Shown here: positions 62,730 to 64,000 of the stretch, piece by piece
Layout of the letters: the number at the start of each line of letters is the position of its first letter
Position numbering within the stretch: the stretch's first letter is position 1
NCBI GenBank assembly: GCA_013214355.1
Contig: JABSSL010000082.1
Location: forward strand, 38,040 to 102,039
Direction: 5' to 3'
Length of the DNA: 64,000 nt
DNA from: Saprospiraceae bacterium
GTDB lineage: Bacteria; Bacteroidota; Bacteroidia; Chitinophagales; Saprospiraceae
Program-made: the position numbers and the translations under genes
Notes under the pieces: model-generated
Seen by the model: only the letters and a program-made list of their open reading frames with translations
Told to the model about the DNA's origin: nothing
Databases searched by the model: none

Positions 62730-62749
62730 ATTATAATTCCACGAATATA
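62730..62749 (-). repeat. Repeat box, copy D (divergent)
   Basis: ATTATAATTCCACGAATATA matches copies A and C over 17 of 20 bases. The differences are C to T, T to C and C to T. It sits 9 bases from terminator D. Confidence 0.6.
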
Positions 62750-62935
62750 AATAAAGCAATGAATGTCTAATCATCTAGATGGTCAAAAATCCCTAAATCT
62801 CGCTTCACAGTACCATCTAATTTTCCTGCTTATAACGCTGAGGCTAAGCGTTTTATTACATTAATAATAAATATAATTCAAATTTGGTGAAAAAACTTCA
62901 GATTTCCAGCTTTTTTGTTGAAAACTTAGTTAAGT

Positions 62936-64000
62936 TTAATATTTCACCACTTCGAACTTCTTATTTACTACCCCTCTATCCGTGTATACACTTAAGATGT
63001 ACAAGCCATTATTTAAGTGAGATACATCTAATTTCATATCGTTAGTCAAGCCTGTAGTGTTACGCATGACTTCTTGTCCCATGATATTGTGGATCACAAT
63101 CTCCTCAAACTCATCGCCACCATTCAAGTGTACCCACAGTAGTCCCTGTGTTGGGTTTGGATTAACCTTCAATTGACTTGGATCAATAGGTGAATCCTTA
63201 TCCACTTCCTTACGAGGAACAATATTCAGAGTGAATTCACCAATATTCATACGGAAGCTTTCTCCATTTCCGGCAAGGCCATTAGAGATGGATCCTCCGA
63301 GCTGTACTGGCAATACCTCATTTCCATCTTCGTCGATACGGAAGCCAATCAAGTCATCCTCAATAATAAAACCAACCGTTCCTATGGTTCCTAATCCAGA
63401 TGCGGAGATTCCACTTGTCCGTGTATATCCAGACTCAGCTAAGCCATTCTTATCATTATGCGTAAGATGAAGAATTGGCGAGTTGTAAGACATCCAGCTG
63501 TTCTCATCAAAGGTGATGGTCACGGACTCTGGATCAAAAATCTGAGAATTGTAGTGAAATGGGAAAGTAAACCCATATACATCAATAGCTGGATTACTCT
63601 CTGAGCCCAGGTTAATCTTCAGTTCGATTAGATCCCCAGGGCTCGCAAAGATGTCTCCTTCCAAGTAGATACCGAAATCATAGAAAGGTGTCATTTTTGG
63701 TGTCAAGGAGTGTGTGTTTCCGTAGAACTTCAGGATCTGATCAGCATCAGCGCCCGTAACAATCCCATCCCCATCTGTATCTAGGTGCTTCAGATTAACT
63801 GGATTCGCATTGAAGAAATCTAGCCAGTCAATAGCATACTGTCCATACCACTGATTTAAGTCTACATTTTCACGAACTTCCCCCACTTCTCCCATATCTA
63901 GGCCAAGTGGTAAGAGATCCTGCATGTTTACAACACCATCAAAGTTGGTGTCACCAGCCCAAACACAGTCTCCGAAACAAAATGGTCCTTCTCCTGGTGG
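62936..64000 (-). CDS. Secreted protein with dockerin-like repeats and T9SS sorting domain (5' end missing)
   Basis: The frame is open to the right edge, so at least 355 residues and the N-terminus are missing. At the edge, GDCVWAGDTNFDGVVNMQDLL is a calcium-binding dockerin/EF-hand-like repeat, and DTDGDGIVTGADADQILKFYG is a second. A cohesin-like beta domain follows (GDLIELKINLGSESNPAIDVYGFTFPFHYNSQIFD). The last 75 residues form a type A T9SS sorting domain: VNPNPTQGLLWVHL, IHNIMGQEVMRNTTG, LDVSHLNNGLYILSVYTDRGV, KFEVVKY. It is likely a surface-attached or secreted protein. An ATG at 63925 is internal, not the true start. Confidence 0.85.
   Translation of the reverse strand, partial: PPGEGPFCFGDCVWAGDTNFDGVVNMQDLLPLGLDMGEVGEVRENVDLNQWYGQYAIDWLDFFNANPVNLKHLDTDGDGIVTGADADQILKFYGNTHSLTPKMTPFYDFGIYLEGDIFASPGDLIELKINLGSESNPAIDVYGFTFPFHYNSQIFDPESVTITFDENSWMSYNSPILHLTHNDKNGLAESGYTRTSGISASGLGTIGTVGFIIEDDLIGFRIDEDGNEVLPVQLGGSISNGLAGNGESFRMNIGEFTLNIVPRKEVDKDSPIDPSQLKVNPNPTQGLLWVHLNGGDEFEEIVIHNIMGQEVMRNTTGLTNDMKLDVSHLNNGLYILSVYTDRGVVNKKFEVVKY

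Larger units (their letters stand above)
61219..62935. other. 1.7-kb gene-free region with small repeats and terminators
   Basis: No coding frame stands out on either strand. The stretch contains five terminator-like hairpins (61223, 61550, 61860, 61980, 62689) and four copies of a 16-24 bp box (61584, 61838, 62028, 62730), listed separately. The central part 62052-62688 has only weak hairpins (for example ACAAAAA/TTTTTGT near 62155 and ATCCC/GGGAT near 62425), and I cannot name any known RNA there. The region is more A/T-rich than its surroundings. Confidence 0.6.

Noticed and set aside
61219..62935. CRISPR array
   Set aside because: The repeats are few, unevenly spaced and joined to terminators; no regular spacer pattern or cas gene exists.

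Overview
The window comes from a chromosome of a Bacteroidota bacterium, most likely in the Saprospiria (Lewinella/Haliscomenobacter-like; the rank is inference). Evidence: two proteins end in type IX secretion (T9SS) sorting domains, there is a PorV/PorQ-family outer-membrane protein, lipoproteins carry Bacteroidota-style signals, promoters have the TAnnTTTG -7 box, and no start has a convincing Shine-Dalgarno sequence. Gene content is mostly housekeeping and cell envelope. I found no rRNA, tRNA, CRISPR array, prophage or insertion sequence.

Layout. 1-9 kb: a partial unknown gene, an overlapping trio (GT2 glycosyltransferase, aldo/keto reductase, FAD oxidoreductase), arginine deiminase, a tandem universal stress protein, a lipoprotein, a YbgC-type thioesterase overlapping a YihY-family membrane protein, and a PorV/PorQ-family protein. 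9.3-16.2 kb: a LON-substrate-binding-domain protein, a giant thioester alpha-2-macroglobulin lipoprotein and a small membrane protein. 16.4-23.6 kb: two MacB/FtsX-type ABC permeases around a PadR regulator and an unusual membrane-anchored M23 protein with a cytosolic HAAS-like domain. The first permease and padR share a near-identical 33-bp promoter/operator. The second permease is split by a frameshift. 23.8-31 kb: ribH, a TPR protein, pdhA, recF with a DUF721 gene, and two glycosyltransferases. 31-38.8 kb: M1 peptidase, DUF6580-like membrane protein, 7TM-HD c-di-AMP hydrolase-like protein with a cobalamin adenosyltransferase, LolD/MacB-type ATPase, gatC, deoxynucleoside kinase. 38.9-49.5 kb: YggS, T9SS FG-GAP protein, NhaC antiporter with an extra N-terminal domain, zinc-ribbon protein, orphan cytochrome oxidase subunit III, a divergent MBL hydrolase/HxlR pair with a palindromic operator, a TlpA-like thioredoxin lipoprotein, a SpoU methyltransferase. 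49.5-61.2 kb: BamA/TamA-like protein, nth, purM, a LytM-fold protein lacking one zinc ligand, yqgE, fabD-folE-queD, a LytS/LytTR two-component pair and a fructosamine-kinase-like gene. 61.2-62.9 kb: a 1.7-kb gene-free stretch. 62.9 kb to the end: the 3' part of a dockerin-bearing T9SS protein.

The most unusual part is the gene-free stretch at 61.2-62.9 kb. It holds four copies of a 16-24 bp box (core ATAATCCCATGAACAT). Three sit beside strong hairpins with T-runs on the minus strand, one beside a plus-strand terminator, and a fifth terminator lies at the left edge. It looks like an array of tiny transcription units, a possible undescribed small-RNA family. Other points: candidate leaderless promoters for padR, the thioesterase and recF; a PadR/HAAS-M23/permease stress module; an endonuclease III with only three of the four expected cluster cysteines.
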